A stretch of 39,384 bases of DNA from Ophiobolus disseminans (taxonomy: Eukaryota; Ascomycota; Dothideomycetes; Pleosporales; Phaeosphaeriaceae). Positions 22,865 to 33,115 of this stretch are shown one piece after another. The notes below the pieces were generated by a model that ran no database searches, was not told where the DNA came from, and saw only the letters and a list, made by a program, of their open reading frames with translations. Position 1 is the first letter of the stretch. The number at the start of each line of letters is the position of its first letter. The DNA lies in the NCBI GenBank assembly GCA_010093685.1, contig MU006249.1, positions 285,082 to 324,465 on the forward strand, written 5' to 3'. Both the position numbers and the translations under genes were made by a program.

Positions 22865-24890
22865 GCTTTATTATAGCTATATAGCGCGAGATATTAGATA
22901 TTAAGCGTAAAGGCACATATAAGACTATTAACTAGATAGACTTTAATACTTAAGACTATAAGGTTCTACTACTACTTTGGGTGTTCAAATACAAGCTCGA
23001 CAGCGAAGGCTACCTTAGTAAATATAAGGCTAGGATCTGCGTATAAGGCGATCTTTAAATAATAGCTAAAGATATCTACGCTACTACGCTAGCTATACGT
23101 ATATTTCGAGCACTTATAGCCATCGCTGCCTACTTTAATATAGAGGTTTAATAATACGATGCTATTAATACTTTTATAAATACTTAACTTACTATACTAG
23201 TATACTACTATCTACTAGAAGGCTTCTCTAATTTAGATTATCTATAGGAGCTATACCGCGCCCTATATAGCTTAAAAACCTCGCTATTTCTTTTATTATT
23301 ATTCTTTAGTACAAAGAATTCACGAAGACACGTATAGAGCTTGGACTTAAACTAGTTAAAGATGCTCTATACCTATAGAAAAATAATAAGCTACTAGTAT
23401 TCTTCTACGTTAACGATATTATAGTCCTTGCTAAGCTAGCACATATAGCCGCTCTTGACGACTTTAAATATAAGCTCCTACGTAAATATAAGATTTAATT
23501 ACTAGGAGAGCTATCTACCTTCTATAGTATATAGATATACCGCGATAGGTTAACTAGATTAATTAAGTTATCGCAGCTAGTATATATTAATAAGCTCTAC
23601 ACTAAATATCTATTACTAAAGTAATTTACTTAACTTCCTATAACTCTGCTTCTCCTTAAGGAACTCCTTCCCTTAGATAAGCTAAAGAACTAAGCTAATC
23701 TAAATAGATATGTATAACTAGTTAGATCTATTAGCTATATTACTACTACTATATAACCTAACGTCTCTAAAGCTTACTCTAAGCTAGCCGAATTCCTTAT
23801 TAATCTAACCTAATATTATATAGACGCTGCCTATTAGATAATAGTATATCTATACTATACTAAAGATTAAGTACTCTACTATAACGCTTTAATCTCTACT
23901 AATACTACTTATATTATTAATCACAAAGAACTAGACTTCTTTAGTGCTACTAATACTTTATACGCTAATTATAAGGCTATACAAAAGAGCTTATAAGGCT
24001 ATATCTTCTTCCTCTTTAGTAGTCCTATTAACTAGAAAGTAACACTTTAATAATACGTTATAAAATCTACTACTAAAGCTAAACTTATTACTATATCCTT
24101 AGTAAACACTAAGCTGCTCTAGTAGTAGAGACTCTTTAAAGACATTAAATTTAATCTAGGCAATAAGCAAATACTATTCTGTAATAACTAGTAGATAATC
24201 TACCTAGTTATAACTACTTTACCTTGCCTTAAAACCTTACTATAATATATTAACATACATTATTACTAGCTACGCTAGGAATCTTAAGAGCATAATATTA
24301 ATCTCTTGTATATATAGACTAAAAGCTAGCTAGCTAATAGTCTTATAAAACTACTACCTTATTAGAGATACGAAAATTAGGTATTACTTTTATATTTAAG
24401 TACTTTTCCTACTGCACAATAAGCTCTTACAGTATAGTACTCTTTCTAGTTTCTCCTATATAGTTTTTATAGGTTTAATAAGGCTGTGCACTCTATAATA
24501 CTTTATAATTTTAGATTAGGAATACTACTAATCTCTATATAGAACGGAGGCAAATCAGATCTTATATGCTTTTAAGGACGCTTATTAGCGAGATTAACTA
24601 ACACCGTAATAGCAGATAATTACCTACCTAGTACTACTCTAATTAAGTAGCTACCTACTGCACTTAAATAAGTAGCTCTACCTAAATAGGGTAGAGGGTA
24701 GCCTATAATTACATTAGCTTCTCTATAAACATTCGAATCTAAGGGAGGTATATAAGCCTAGGGTATATTATATAGTTATATAGCTTATCTACTAGCTAAT
24801 TAGCCTACTACTTTATGTATATAAACCTATATTACAGACCTCTTGCTAATTAGAACTAGATAATACAATACACTTTATAACATCCTACAT
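22865..24890 (+). mobile_element. Copia family C, 3' segment (RT, RNase H, possible LTR)
   Basis: Continuation of the relic interrupted at 17707. Blocks are FKYKLDSEGYLSKYKARICV (22985-23045), then the reverse-transcriptase entry LAIRIFRALIAIAAYFN (about 23090-23145). The active-site box reads FYVNDIIVL at 23403-23430, with the first aspartate as Asn. RNase H follows (KSTTKAKLITI near 24065-24100). The end of pol appears near 24340, and a purine-rich aagggagg near 24740 precedes a TATA-rich stretch to about 24890 that is probably the 3' LTR. No matching 5' LTR was found. Stops are very dense, so this is the oldest-looking copia copy here. Confidence 0.75.
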
Positions 24891-24959
24891 CTCCTACTTC
24901 CTACTACTTATAAAATAGCTTTTAGAGCTAAAGCTATTAGACTATTTTAGGTATATACT

Positions 24960-26336
24960 AGGTAGTATTACTAGGCTAAGGCTTCTCTAGTTCTAGTATT
25001 GCGTTTAGGCTAGCACGTAGCGTATAAGCGCAGCTTACTTAAGGTTAATTTCAATATAGTTATAGTAGTAGATAGGCGCACGTAATAGTAATAAGGTAAG
25101 CTATAGGAGTAATAATAGTACTACTAGTATTATAGAGTACTATATAGTAACTAGGGGTAGTATAAGAGAATACTTATTCTTACTAGAGTTATAGTCCTCC
25201 TATTACTTAAGCTAAGCTAGTATAACATTAGGCTTAAATAGTATAAGGCCTATATACTACTAGCTACTTTAGATCGTGGTAGTTGTAAAGGTAAGTTACC
25301 TAATCTCCTCTAGAGTAGCTAGAAAGTTAGCTTTACTTATATCCTTTAACCTACTCTAAGCTACCTAGTTAAGGTAGCTACTATAGTACTACTTAAGTAG
25401 TTAAAAGTAGCTAATATTAAGTAGCTAGAGTAGGTAGGTAGTATAAGGTAGTAGCGTAAATAGCTATATTTTATTCTCCTCTATATACTTAGTAAACTCC
25501 TTTATCTTATATAAGCTATAGCTATTAATAAGTAGTAAGTACTATACTCCTTACTACTAGCGCCTTATAAGCTTATTAAAGTACTTTAACTAGTTAAGTA
25601 CTAACTTGTTATTGCTATAGCTACTATTACTAACGTAGATAAGGTAGTTATCTAGGAGATTAGTTACCTAGTACTCTATTATAGTAGCTACTTTTATAAT
25701 TACTATAGGAGCGATTACTACGCTAGAGGAGCTAATATACTCTATAAGGGTAATAAGCTCGCGGTTATTAGCGTTTAGAATAACAACCTAAGACCTATTC
25801 TTAGTATAAACGTACTAGTTTATTACAGCTCTAATTTAGTAGCTAGTCTTATCTATATTGTAGAGGTCCTCTAGCTAGATCCTAAGCTTCTAGATAAAGC
25901 TTTTAAGTAGGTTAAACTATCTACGTAGTGCCTCTAGCTCTTAGGTAAGCTTATACTATACCTCTATTAGCTTTACCTTAACGCGCCTATACTTTAGATA
26001 CTACTTAAGCTACCTCCTGCCCTAGTCCTTACTAAGTAGTAGAGGCACTTTATCTAAGCCTATATACAACTCTTCTATTAGCGTATACGCCTATGCTATT
26101 ACTAGGCCTCTATAAATACTATATCTAATAGCGTTAATAGCGTTAAGGTAGTATTTAAGAGTAAGGTCCTACTTATTAGATAGGTAATAGTTAGGTAGCT
26201 TATAATTACTATAGGTAGCGCCTTTATTATAGAGGTAGAGAAGGCGCTAGTAGGGTAGGGCGTAGAGTATTATATATAATTTTATATTAGGCTTCGTGTA
26301 CTAGCGGAGGTACGTAATATGTTCTCTTAACTCTAT
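24960..26336 (-). mobile_element. Fot1/pogo-type DNA transposon relic
   Basis: The minus strand encodes a DDE_1 transposase core: LEDLYNIDKTSYQIRAV (with a stop; about 25810-25870), LNANNRELITLIEYI (about 25735-25780), VVIAPIVIIKV and YWVTNLLDNYLIYV, then LLINSYSLYKIKEFTKYIEE (about 25480-25535) and LFTLLPYTTYLL (about 25435-25475). In Fot1/pogo transposases the second catalytic Asp sits in an LL(I/V)DGH.SH motif. Here it reads Asn (codon at 25524-25526), as expected from C-to-T damage. N-terminal DNA-binding sequence probably extends to about 26160. Terminal inverted repeats are not recognisable, so the outer limits are approximate. Confidence 0.7.
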
Positions 26337-26488
26337 TGTCAGGACGCAGGTCTGCACCCGCTGCGCCATGCAGCCAAAAAGGAATGTATGATCAATGAAC
26401 ATTGATCATGCTGTGCAGAACAGTATATATCGTACAGGCCGCAGCCGACGCACGAGGCTTTGCCTCACGTGCGCGCGTGCGCCTTACA
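26337..26488 (-). repeat. SINE-like repeat, 152-bp exact duplicate, copy 1
   Basis: Identical over all 152 bases to 26725-26876. On the minus strand it contains a palindrome tail, a TTTTT run and then a tRNA-like head starting GGCTGCATGGCGCAG at 26375. The head carries an A-box-like TGGCGCAGCGG and is cut at 26337. Confidence 0.85.
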
Positions 26489-26763
26489 ATATCCCCCTTC
26501 TTCGCAGCGCATGCCCTCAGCGCACCCTGTTGGCGCATGCCTACACAGACAGGCAGGTAATACTGGACCCTCCAGCAGCTCTCGATAGCGCTCTTTAGCG
26601 CCAACCGGCCCAAAAGACGCCTATCTCAGCCCCGCAGAGCCGGCCGTGCTGAACTGGCCTCGCGCGGGGTCGAACTGGCGACCAGCTCGACCTACCCCGC
26701 GCACCAGATGTTCATTGATCATAATGTCAGGACGCAGGTCTGCACCCGCTGCGCCATGCAGCC
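26376..26763 (-). mobile_element. tRNA-headed SINE-like unit, 388-bp period
   Basis: Read on the minus strand from 26763, the unit starts GGCTGCATGGCGCAGCGGG, which resembles the 5' half of a fungal elongator tRNA-Met with an A box. About 75 nt later comes a B-box-like AGTTCGACCCC (near 26664-26674). The body is GC-rich, and the unit ends with TTTTT at 26376-26380, a possible RNA polymerase III terminator, directly before the next head. The 388-bp spacing between the two exact 152-bp repeats shows that it is a partial tandem. No cloverleaf closes, so it is not a functional tRNA gene. An origin as a SINE is inferred from the box order. A tandem satellite is the alternative. Confidence 0.5.
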
Positions 26764-26876
26764 AAAAAGGAATGTATGATCAATGAACATTGATCATGCT
26801 GTGCAGAACAGTATATATCGTACAGGCCGCAGCCGACGCACGAGGCTTTGCCTCACGTGCGCGCGTGCGCCTTACA
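26725..26876 (-). repeat. SINE-like repeat, 152-bp exact duplicate, copy 2
   Basis: Exact copy of 26337-26488. It contains the tRNA-like head at 26763 downward and the palindrome TGATCAATGAACATTGATCA (26776-26795). Confidence 0.85.
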
Positions 26877-27039
26877 TCTATAACCTCTACTATATACTAT
26901 AAGATTTTGTATCTATAGTGAGGTATATTTTTAAGGTTTCTACTATTTTAAACCTAAAAAAATTTAGCGTTATAATAGAGTTGTATTATAGTATTATAAA
27001 ATAATATTATTAAGCTAGTTATTATTGTTGAGATAGTAG
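26877..27039. other. AT-rich spacer, no gene
   Basis: Strongly AT-rich sequence between the SINE-like repeat and the GC-normal island. No coding signal is seen. Confidence 0.6.
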
Positions 27040-27058
27040 GCCCGTGCTTCGCACGGGC
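27040..27058. repeat. Perfect 8-bp hairpin at the island edge
   Basis: GCCCGTGC, loop TTC, GCACGGGC. It stands exactly where AT-rich sequence gives way to normal composition. It could be the end structure of a lost element, and its role is unknown. Confidence 0.6.
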
Positions 27059-27255
27059 AATTTCTCTGAAATTCTGCTTCGCAGCCATTGGGCCCGAGTA
27101 GTTGTTGGGTAGGAGCTCACTCAAAGTGGATGGTGGGGGGCGCGGCGGGTGGCCGAGAACTAGGGGTGGCCGGGAAATGGGGTGGCCAACTTACGGGACT
27201 CGTTATCTCGGAATGACCTTTCCCACATTGCAAGCCGGCCTCTGCTTCAGCCGCG

Positions 27256-27262
27256 CCATTGG
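27256..27262 (-). promoter_or_regulatory. Inverted CCAAT box upstream of the HET gene
   Basis: CCATTGG lies about 275 bp before the chosen ATG, within the GC-normal leader. Position and orientation fit a CCAAT-binding site in a fungal promoter, but the motif is short and may occur by chance. Confidence 0.25.
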
Positions 27263-27534
27263 TCAACACAATCGGCTGTTTAGGCTGTCTAAATGCAGCG
27301 TAATATAACCCGTGTGGGGAGGCAGCTCGACCTGTGAAAAAGGGCAAAGTTGACAAGGCTATGCAAGAAACCTGCATCTGGCTTAAGGTTCGAGGCGCAG
27401 CTCGCACTTGCAGTTTCCCGCCGCGGACCGCCCGCCACGACAACTCTACGAGCAAGCAACCTTACCTTCCACTGGATATCATCACAATACATTGTCTGAA
27501 CTCCCTTCAAGGGCAATCGTTCTATACTTTTGTA

Positions 27535-30500
27535 ATGACGACGTCGATCTATTCGCGCCTCCCCACGGATACCTTCACCATCCGATTACTACGTCTCAGC
27601 CCATCTGCAGACGCGTCCGCACCCGTACGATGCACGACAGTCAACTATCCAATCGGTGGAGATTCCTTTAAAAACCGTCTGTATGAGGCTTTATCCTACG
27701 CATGGGGTTCGCCAGACAAGTCGCAATGCATATACGTCAACCGCGACAAGCAAGTGCTGGAGGTTCCAACAACTCAAAACCTACATGCAGCACTGATCAG
27801 GCTCCGCAACCCCTATTTTGAGCGCGTGCTATGGGTGGATGCCCTGTCCATCAATCAGGAAGACGACGAAGAAAAAGCACATCAAGTCAAGGCCATGGCC
27901 ATGATCTATGGCCGGGCGTGGCGCGTTATTGTGTGGCTGGGTGAAGAGAGCAACGACAGTACGCTAGCCTTTCAGACGCTTGTGGCGATGGCATCGGAAG
28001 ACAAAACACCCAACCTAAAACCTGTTCCGAGCAACGGCAGCGACGGTGCAGGTACGATCAGTAGGGAGATTTTGGACATCATCAAGGATCTTGGAGATCG
28101 GCCACTGAATGTTATGTTGGCATGGGCGAAGGAATCTATTATTGAAAAGTGTTCGCAAAGCATGAAATCGCATTCCGGAGGCCAAGAGGAACAAGCAATT
28201 CTTGCTCTGCTTGATCGATCGTATTTCCGTCGCATATGGGTGAGTAGTAAGCCTCTCCTCGAATTCATCATCCTCGTACAAATCAAGGGACGCCTATTGA
28301 CGATAACCGCAGATTTTGCAGGAGCTTGCTGCTGCTCGGGAGCTTCTCGTAGTATGCGGTAGTGCGGAAATGGATGGTACGCGGTTCCGAAAAGGACTGA
28401 TGGCTTTAAATCTCGAACACTATGACGAACAGCCGGCTCTTCAGCGTCGTATCCGTGCTGTCATGGCCTTATTAGAATACTCCTCTGCTCACGTGCGCCG
28501 CAAGGGCCATTCTAACATTAGCATCCGACCTATGGTTGAACTCGTCGAAATGTTTTATTCCCAGGAAGCCACCGATCGTCGAGATAAGGTGTACGCTTTG
28601 ATGGGCATGTGTTCGGACCACGATCAACTGGCTAATCTGGAGCCGGACTATGCAATCGCATGGAGCGCACTGTTTGAACGGCTCGGGCGCTACATTTTTG
28701 GGACTCCTGATTACGTTCTCGCTCACGGCGAGAGCGAACAACTACTGGTTTCCTGTCGAGGATTTGGGCTAGGGTGGATCTCGAACGTATACGACCTCGG
28801 GTTTTGGAACGACACTCAGGTCATCCGGATCGAGTCGTACCGGCCTGATAGCTGCCTTCCAGACAGTGATTTTGGCTGGAACGTCTTTTGCAAAGTTAGG
28901 AAATCTGCAAAAGAAATTCGAGAGCACGATGCCGTGCTTTTGTTAGACCAATCAAGGAGACTTATCATTGCCAGGCGCAAAGATTTGTACTTGGAGGTAC
29001 TCGCCATTCTGGACAGTCAATCAGTCGAATTCTTGGACGAGCGAAAGCAATGGTCGGCATGGTTCCCCCAGCTTGCAACAGTCTGCAAGCGCTCTGTCAG
29101 CTTGAGCATGGTATGGAATTGGGCTGTGGAGGAAGACCACGAAGCCGAAAACGTGCTTCAACTAATGAAATTACGGTTGGCAACGGTTATAAACCTCCCG
29201 AACGAAGACGATAGCCGAATCTCGGCGCTTTGCGACATGGCAACCTACGAGCTACATCATTATAAGTTTCAAGATGCGTTGGACATCCTCAGCGACGCAA
29301 AAGCCGCTCTCAAAAAGAATGAATCAATAAGGAAAGATTGTGTTGTCGAGACAAGAGTGCAGGCTCAGTACGCTGAAGCTAAACTGTGTGCGTCAAGGTA
29401 CCGGGAAGCCCTTTCCCTGGTACCGGCCTGGTATGCAAGTAAAATCGATAAGAACCCCCTGCGGAAAGGTGATGAAACAGTCTGGCATTGTTTCAATGTT
29501 CTGTTCAAGCTTGTCGGATGGAAACCTCCACTCTTCTCAACTACACGCTATACAGGTGCCATCGCTGAGTGGGTGAAGTATGCTGCTATCATTCTCAGTC
29601 ACGGTATCGATGCAGGCACCTTGTGCAAGGCTGGCCGGTCTTCACATCCTGAGGATCTGCTCCTTCTCTTGTCGACGGTAAAACCCAATGAGCTCGTATG
29701 GGCTGATCTGGTGTTGGCTGCTGCAAAGAACAAAAACTTTGGTGCACCGGATCTATTCATGATCATGCGAAATACTCCTGGGCGTATTTGCAACTTACCG
29801 GAAATCATCCAAGCGGTGTCTAGCCACAATTCTGGTCTGGACGGCTGGGATTCACCGGGCCACTCAGACGTCTTCCGCGACAAGGTGTCCGTCACTGCCT
29901 CAGCAATAGAAGCTGCTTTGGAGTACTGTAAGATATCAACAAAAATACTCTCTCTATTGTTGAAAGCTGCGGGCGATGAACTATACATATCACAGCGAGC
30001 ATTATCGTTAGCCGCAGCGAATACCGATCGGGTTTATACCAGCGTTGCTCTCAAACAAGGATATCCAGCCGTTGAGTCGATGGCACTGCTTCTAGATCAC
30101 GCAGGACCTACGTTCCTCATATCGGAGCGCGTCATGATTACTGTGGCTGGAAATGATGTGCATGGTGCCTCATTTCTTACTCTTTTCCTCGAAAGAGATC
30201 TCCAGGTCCCAGCGATTACAAGCAAGATTCTCCTCAGCGCTATAAAGGCATATTCAAGCGAAGTTCAAGCAATGAGACACCCACTCAGGCGCATGGAGGC
30301 GCACATGAGACCGCAAATTGGACCGCGCTTGAGCATACTGCCACACCTGAAGTTCTTTCGCAACCTCAACGTCAGTGACGATGAGTTGAACCCCGAGGCC
30401 TTAATCAATGAAACATCCGCGGATCTTGCCAAACACCTGGACCCAGAAGTCGGATCTATCGTAAGGACCACGATCGATGAAGTCGTCCTCACTTTGAAGA

Positions 30501-31495
30501 CTAAGAACTCTCTTGAACAAAGGCATGTCGTTGATATTGTTACAAGCGGAGAGCAAGCTTACCTCGACATGCTTGTACTCTGCCGAGAACGCCGATCTGA
30601 ATTTAGCATGACTCTGGATGTCCTCAACGCGGCACTAGATAGCTTCATCGGCAGCTATGCGATACGCTCGGCCGTAAAACCTAGGAGGAAAGGACGAGGA
30701 CATGAGGTCCAGCAGTCTTGGGCACCTTTTCTCAATTACCGTTTTCAGCGTTTTGCGTACAGGGACAACCATATGGCGCTCCTGACTTTGCTCGTGAAGA
30801 ACGTTCGCGATGCCGACCTTGAGAAGATTTTCCACCATACTCAAACCGCGCATTTTGCAGCGCTTAACGGCTATGTCATTGTGCTCGAAACGATCCGCGA
30901 CCGGCTTCCGACCAAAGAAGTTATGATGGAACCATTCATACTTGTAGCTCGGCTGGCAGCCCAAATTCTTTCCGCACAGCCAGAGACTGGAACAGCCTCT
31001 ATTATTAATGAGCTCGCTGTGTATTCCAACGATGACAAAACAAGGGAATTGTGCAACTACATTCTGATGCTTGCTGTTGAGTTCAACAATCTGGTGGTGG
31101 TAGACAGCCTGCTCAAGTACCCGACTGCTGATGTGAACTGGATGGACTTTGTTGGAAGGACACCGCTACATATTGCTACGCGTTCTGGTCCTGAAAATCT
31201 CAATACGCTGCCCAGTCTTCTACAACACGGAGGTGGAAGCAGCTTAGACAGCAAAGATAATGATGGCAACACACCGCGCAAGTATGTCAACGAAATGGTG
31301 CGAACCGAGGACTCCGGCATATCGTGGCGCGAGCTCCTAAAAGACATACCGAACAACGCACGATTTGGAACGATTTCCAGCCCAGATAGGACCCTGATCG
31401 CACTTGAATTGCCGAGCACGCAACAGGAGCTGATTGACCAGGAGCCCAGAAAGCTAGGTGTGCGAAACCTACATTTGCTGAGGTGGAGAAAGTAG
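27535..31495 (+). CDS. HET-domain protein with C-terminal ankyrin repeats
   Basis: Spliced CDS in two exons (27535-28239 and 28313-31495), 1295 residues, with no internal stop. The HET domain spans about residues 50-245: YEALSYAWG (50-58), LWVDALSINQED (99-110), AMIYGRAWRVIVWLGEE (122-138) and, across the splice, YFRRIW|ILQELAAAR (about 230-244). The usual Cys of the WIDAICINQ-type motif is Ser. A long helical middle of unknown fold follows, and a weak ankyrin segment (GRTPLHIATRSG from residue 1183, to about 1225). HET proteins act in non-self recognition and trigger regulated cell death in incompatible fusions; that role is inferred here. ATG 27535 was chosen because the HET block then starts about 50 residues in, as is usual, and G is at -3. 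An in-frame ATG at 27361 would add 58 residues. It is the only intact gene in the window and shows no RIP-type stops despite damaged flanks. Confidence 0.9.
28240..28312 (+). other. Spliceosomal intron of the HET gene
   Basis: A 73-nt intron, GTGAGT...CCGCAG, phase 0, between codons 235 (Trp) and 236 (Ile). Removing it joins FRRIW to ILQELAAAR, restoring a conserved HET block. Unspliced, the first frame reads on to a TAG at 28360-28362. A candidate branch site (attgac or ataac) lies near 28296-28308. Confidence 0.9.
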
Positions 31496-32250
31496 TGCTT
31501 CGAGTCAAACTCTATCTGAAGACATCAAAGTAGTTCCTGGATATCTACAGCACCTCTCGCGTGGCAGCAACTGGACATCATCAAAGATTAGCCGAACTCT
31601 TCTCGTGCGGAATGTCACCTAAAACGTTACGAGCTCTTTGACCGGGCATCCAACAGCTTGCACAGCATGATTAACGTTAAGCCCATTTTGCCACGTTGTG
31701 CGACAACATTGCGGGCACAGAACACGCTTAGGAGGATACAAGAGGTAAGATGAACCCATGGTTGTGGATGACGTTGCCACTAGACGATCTAAGGATGCAA
31801 GACGCGAAAGATGCCACGGAGGACTACAAAGCTACCGATCTTGTTCAGCCCGTCGTGCGTTGTCGATGGCATTGGAGTAGGTCTACGATTATAGGGAATC
31901 CGGAGGGTGGAGCACCAGATAGGGCGTTCGCGAATAGTTGCATGCTATCTTCGTCTACGTATCATTCTTGAATCGAACTGGCCCTGACTTGATTTAACAC
32001 CCAATCACCACCATCGCAGCATTACACCCCTGCCTAGCCCCTCGCCTCATCAAAATATTTGGCTGCTCCCGCTTCTATCTTCCACCCTTGTGCGTTTGAT
32101 TAATCCCGCGCATAGACCCTTTTCACCTTTGCCTTCACTCCCGATCTTGTTTTAAAGCTTAGGGATAAGGTATAGAGCAAAAGTAAACAACAGCAGACGC
32201 GCGCTGCACTACAGTAGCACGTTACGCAGCCGCGTCACGCGACTACGTTA
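31496..32250. other. HET 3' flank and promoter-like sequence, no supported gene
   Basis: Normal-composition sequence without a convincing frame. A 73-codon frame at 31750-31971 shows no motif and was not accepted. From about 31980 to 32160 the plus strand is CT-rich with a CCAAT (32007-32012) and resembles a fungal promoter or 5' UTR. No intact gene follows. Confidence 0.5.
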
Positions 32251-32600
32251 TTTAGTAGTACGTTGCAAACCATGTCCCTTTACGCGCTCTTTCCCTCCAC
32301 CGTACGCCTGCTACAGCTACTGCCGCCGCGGCCATGGACCTATTTATATTCTATTCTCCCTCGAGCGTGCTTACCTACAAACTATGCGGCTACGCTGTTC
32401 CGCCTGCCAGACTCCGCAACAAACAAGCAAGTATCAAGTACTTGCAAGCATTGCTTGAAAACTACCAAGTCAAGCGAGTCAAGTATAGAGTTTTTTTTTT
32501 ACTAAGCAAGCAAGCATAGAATTTGTGATACTTGCAAAGTATTGTATACAGGTGGCGTTTTGTGGGCATTTTAGTAGTTAAGGTTGCTGATTTTAGAGTT
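32251..32600. other. Low-complexity CAAG-rich stretch
   Basis: Short frames at 32263-32505 and 32334-32519 lack recognisable motifs. The stretch 32420-32550 is rich in CAAG/AAGC words, with a T10 run at 32491-32500. It is probably the edge of a repeat. Confidence 0.4.
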
Positions 32601-33115
32601 TTAGTGTTCTAACTGTTGGTAGGCCTTATACAATCATATAGGTAAATAATAATAATAGGGTTCTTCTAGTTCTACGTATTAGTATTGATTTATCTATAAA
32701 CGTAGGTGCTACGAAGGTATACCTAAGCTTGGCCGCTAGTTAGACTAAAGTAGGATTAAGACTAGTATATTAGGTATTAACGTAAGAGAGGAGATAAGTA
32801 TACTAATACTAGTAGTCTTTTATTATTATAGCACACTTATAGGTTGCTGCATAGATCCCTCTATCCTAATTAATAGCATGTTGCTATTAATAAAACGTTT
32901 AAGTACCTAATTTAGTATAGCCTTTATAAGTGCGTCTGTAGGGTTATCTTTACTATTAATCTATCTAATCTCCGCGATCTCGCGGCGCATATATAACTAG
33001 CATAGCGCTATAATATCGATTATAAGGCGCTTCTTGTTTATAGTACTAAGATATATAAATAAATTACACGAATATTAAGTGCATTTTATAGCTAATTACT
33101 ACCTATTAGAGTAGA
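32600..33115 (-). mobile_element. Copia RNase H C-terminal relic
   Basis: The minus strand reads KKRLIIDIIALC, LYMRREIAEI, INSKDNPTDALIKAILN and LKRFINSNMLLIRIEGSMQ between about 33030 and 32845. This matches the end of copia RNase H (the block normally reads SGKDNPADAMTK). Sequence from about 32830 to 32600 is probably its 3' UTR/LTR, but no paired LTR was found. It is a different copia lineage from families A and B, with dense RIP damage. It ends abruptly at about 33115, where the helicase repeat begins. Confidence 0.7.

Noticed and set aside
26392..26613. Short frames over the SINE-like repeat
   Set aside because: GC-rich non-coding repeat sequence gives open frames by chance, and both strands are open at once.
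26640..26780. A functional tRNA gene on the minus strand
   Set aside because: A and B box-like motifs are present, but no acceptor stem pairs across the head and no cloverleaf closes.
29599..29988. Minus-strand frames within the HET gene (also 30635-30964, 31057-31419 and others)
   Set aside because: They are antisense shadows of a long conserved coding exon with no recognisable domains.
31750..31971. A 73-codon plus-strand frame after the HET gene
   Set aside because: No motif, signal peptide or other support beyond having an ATG and a stop.
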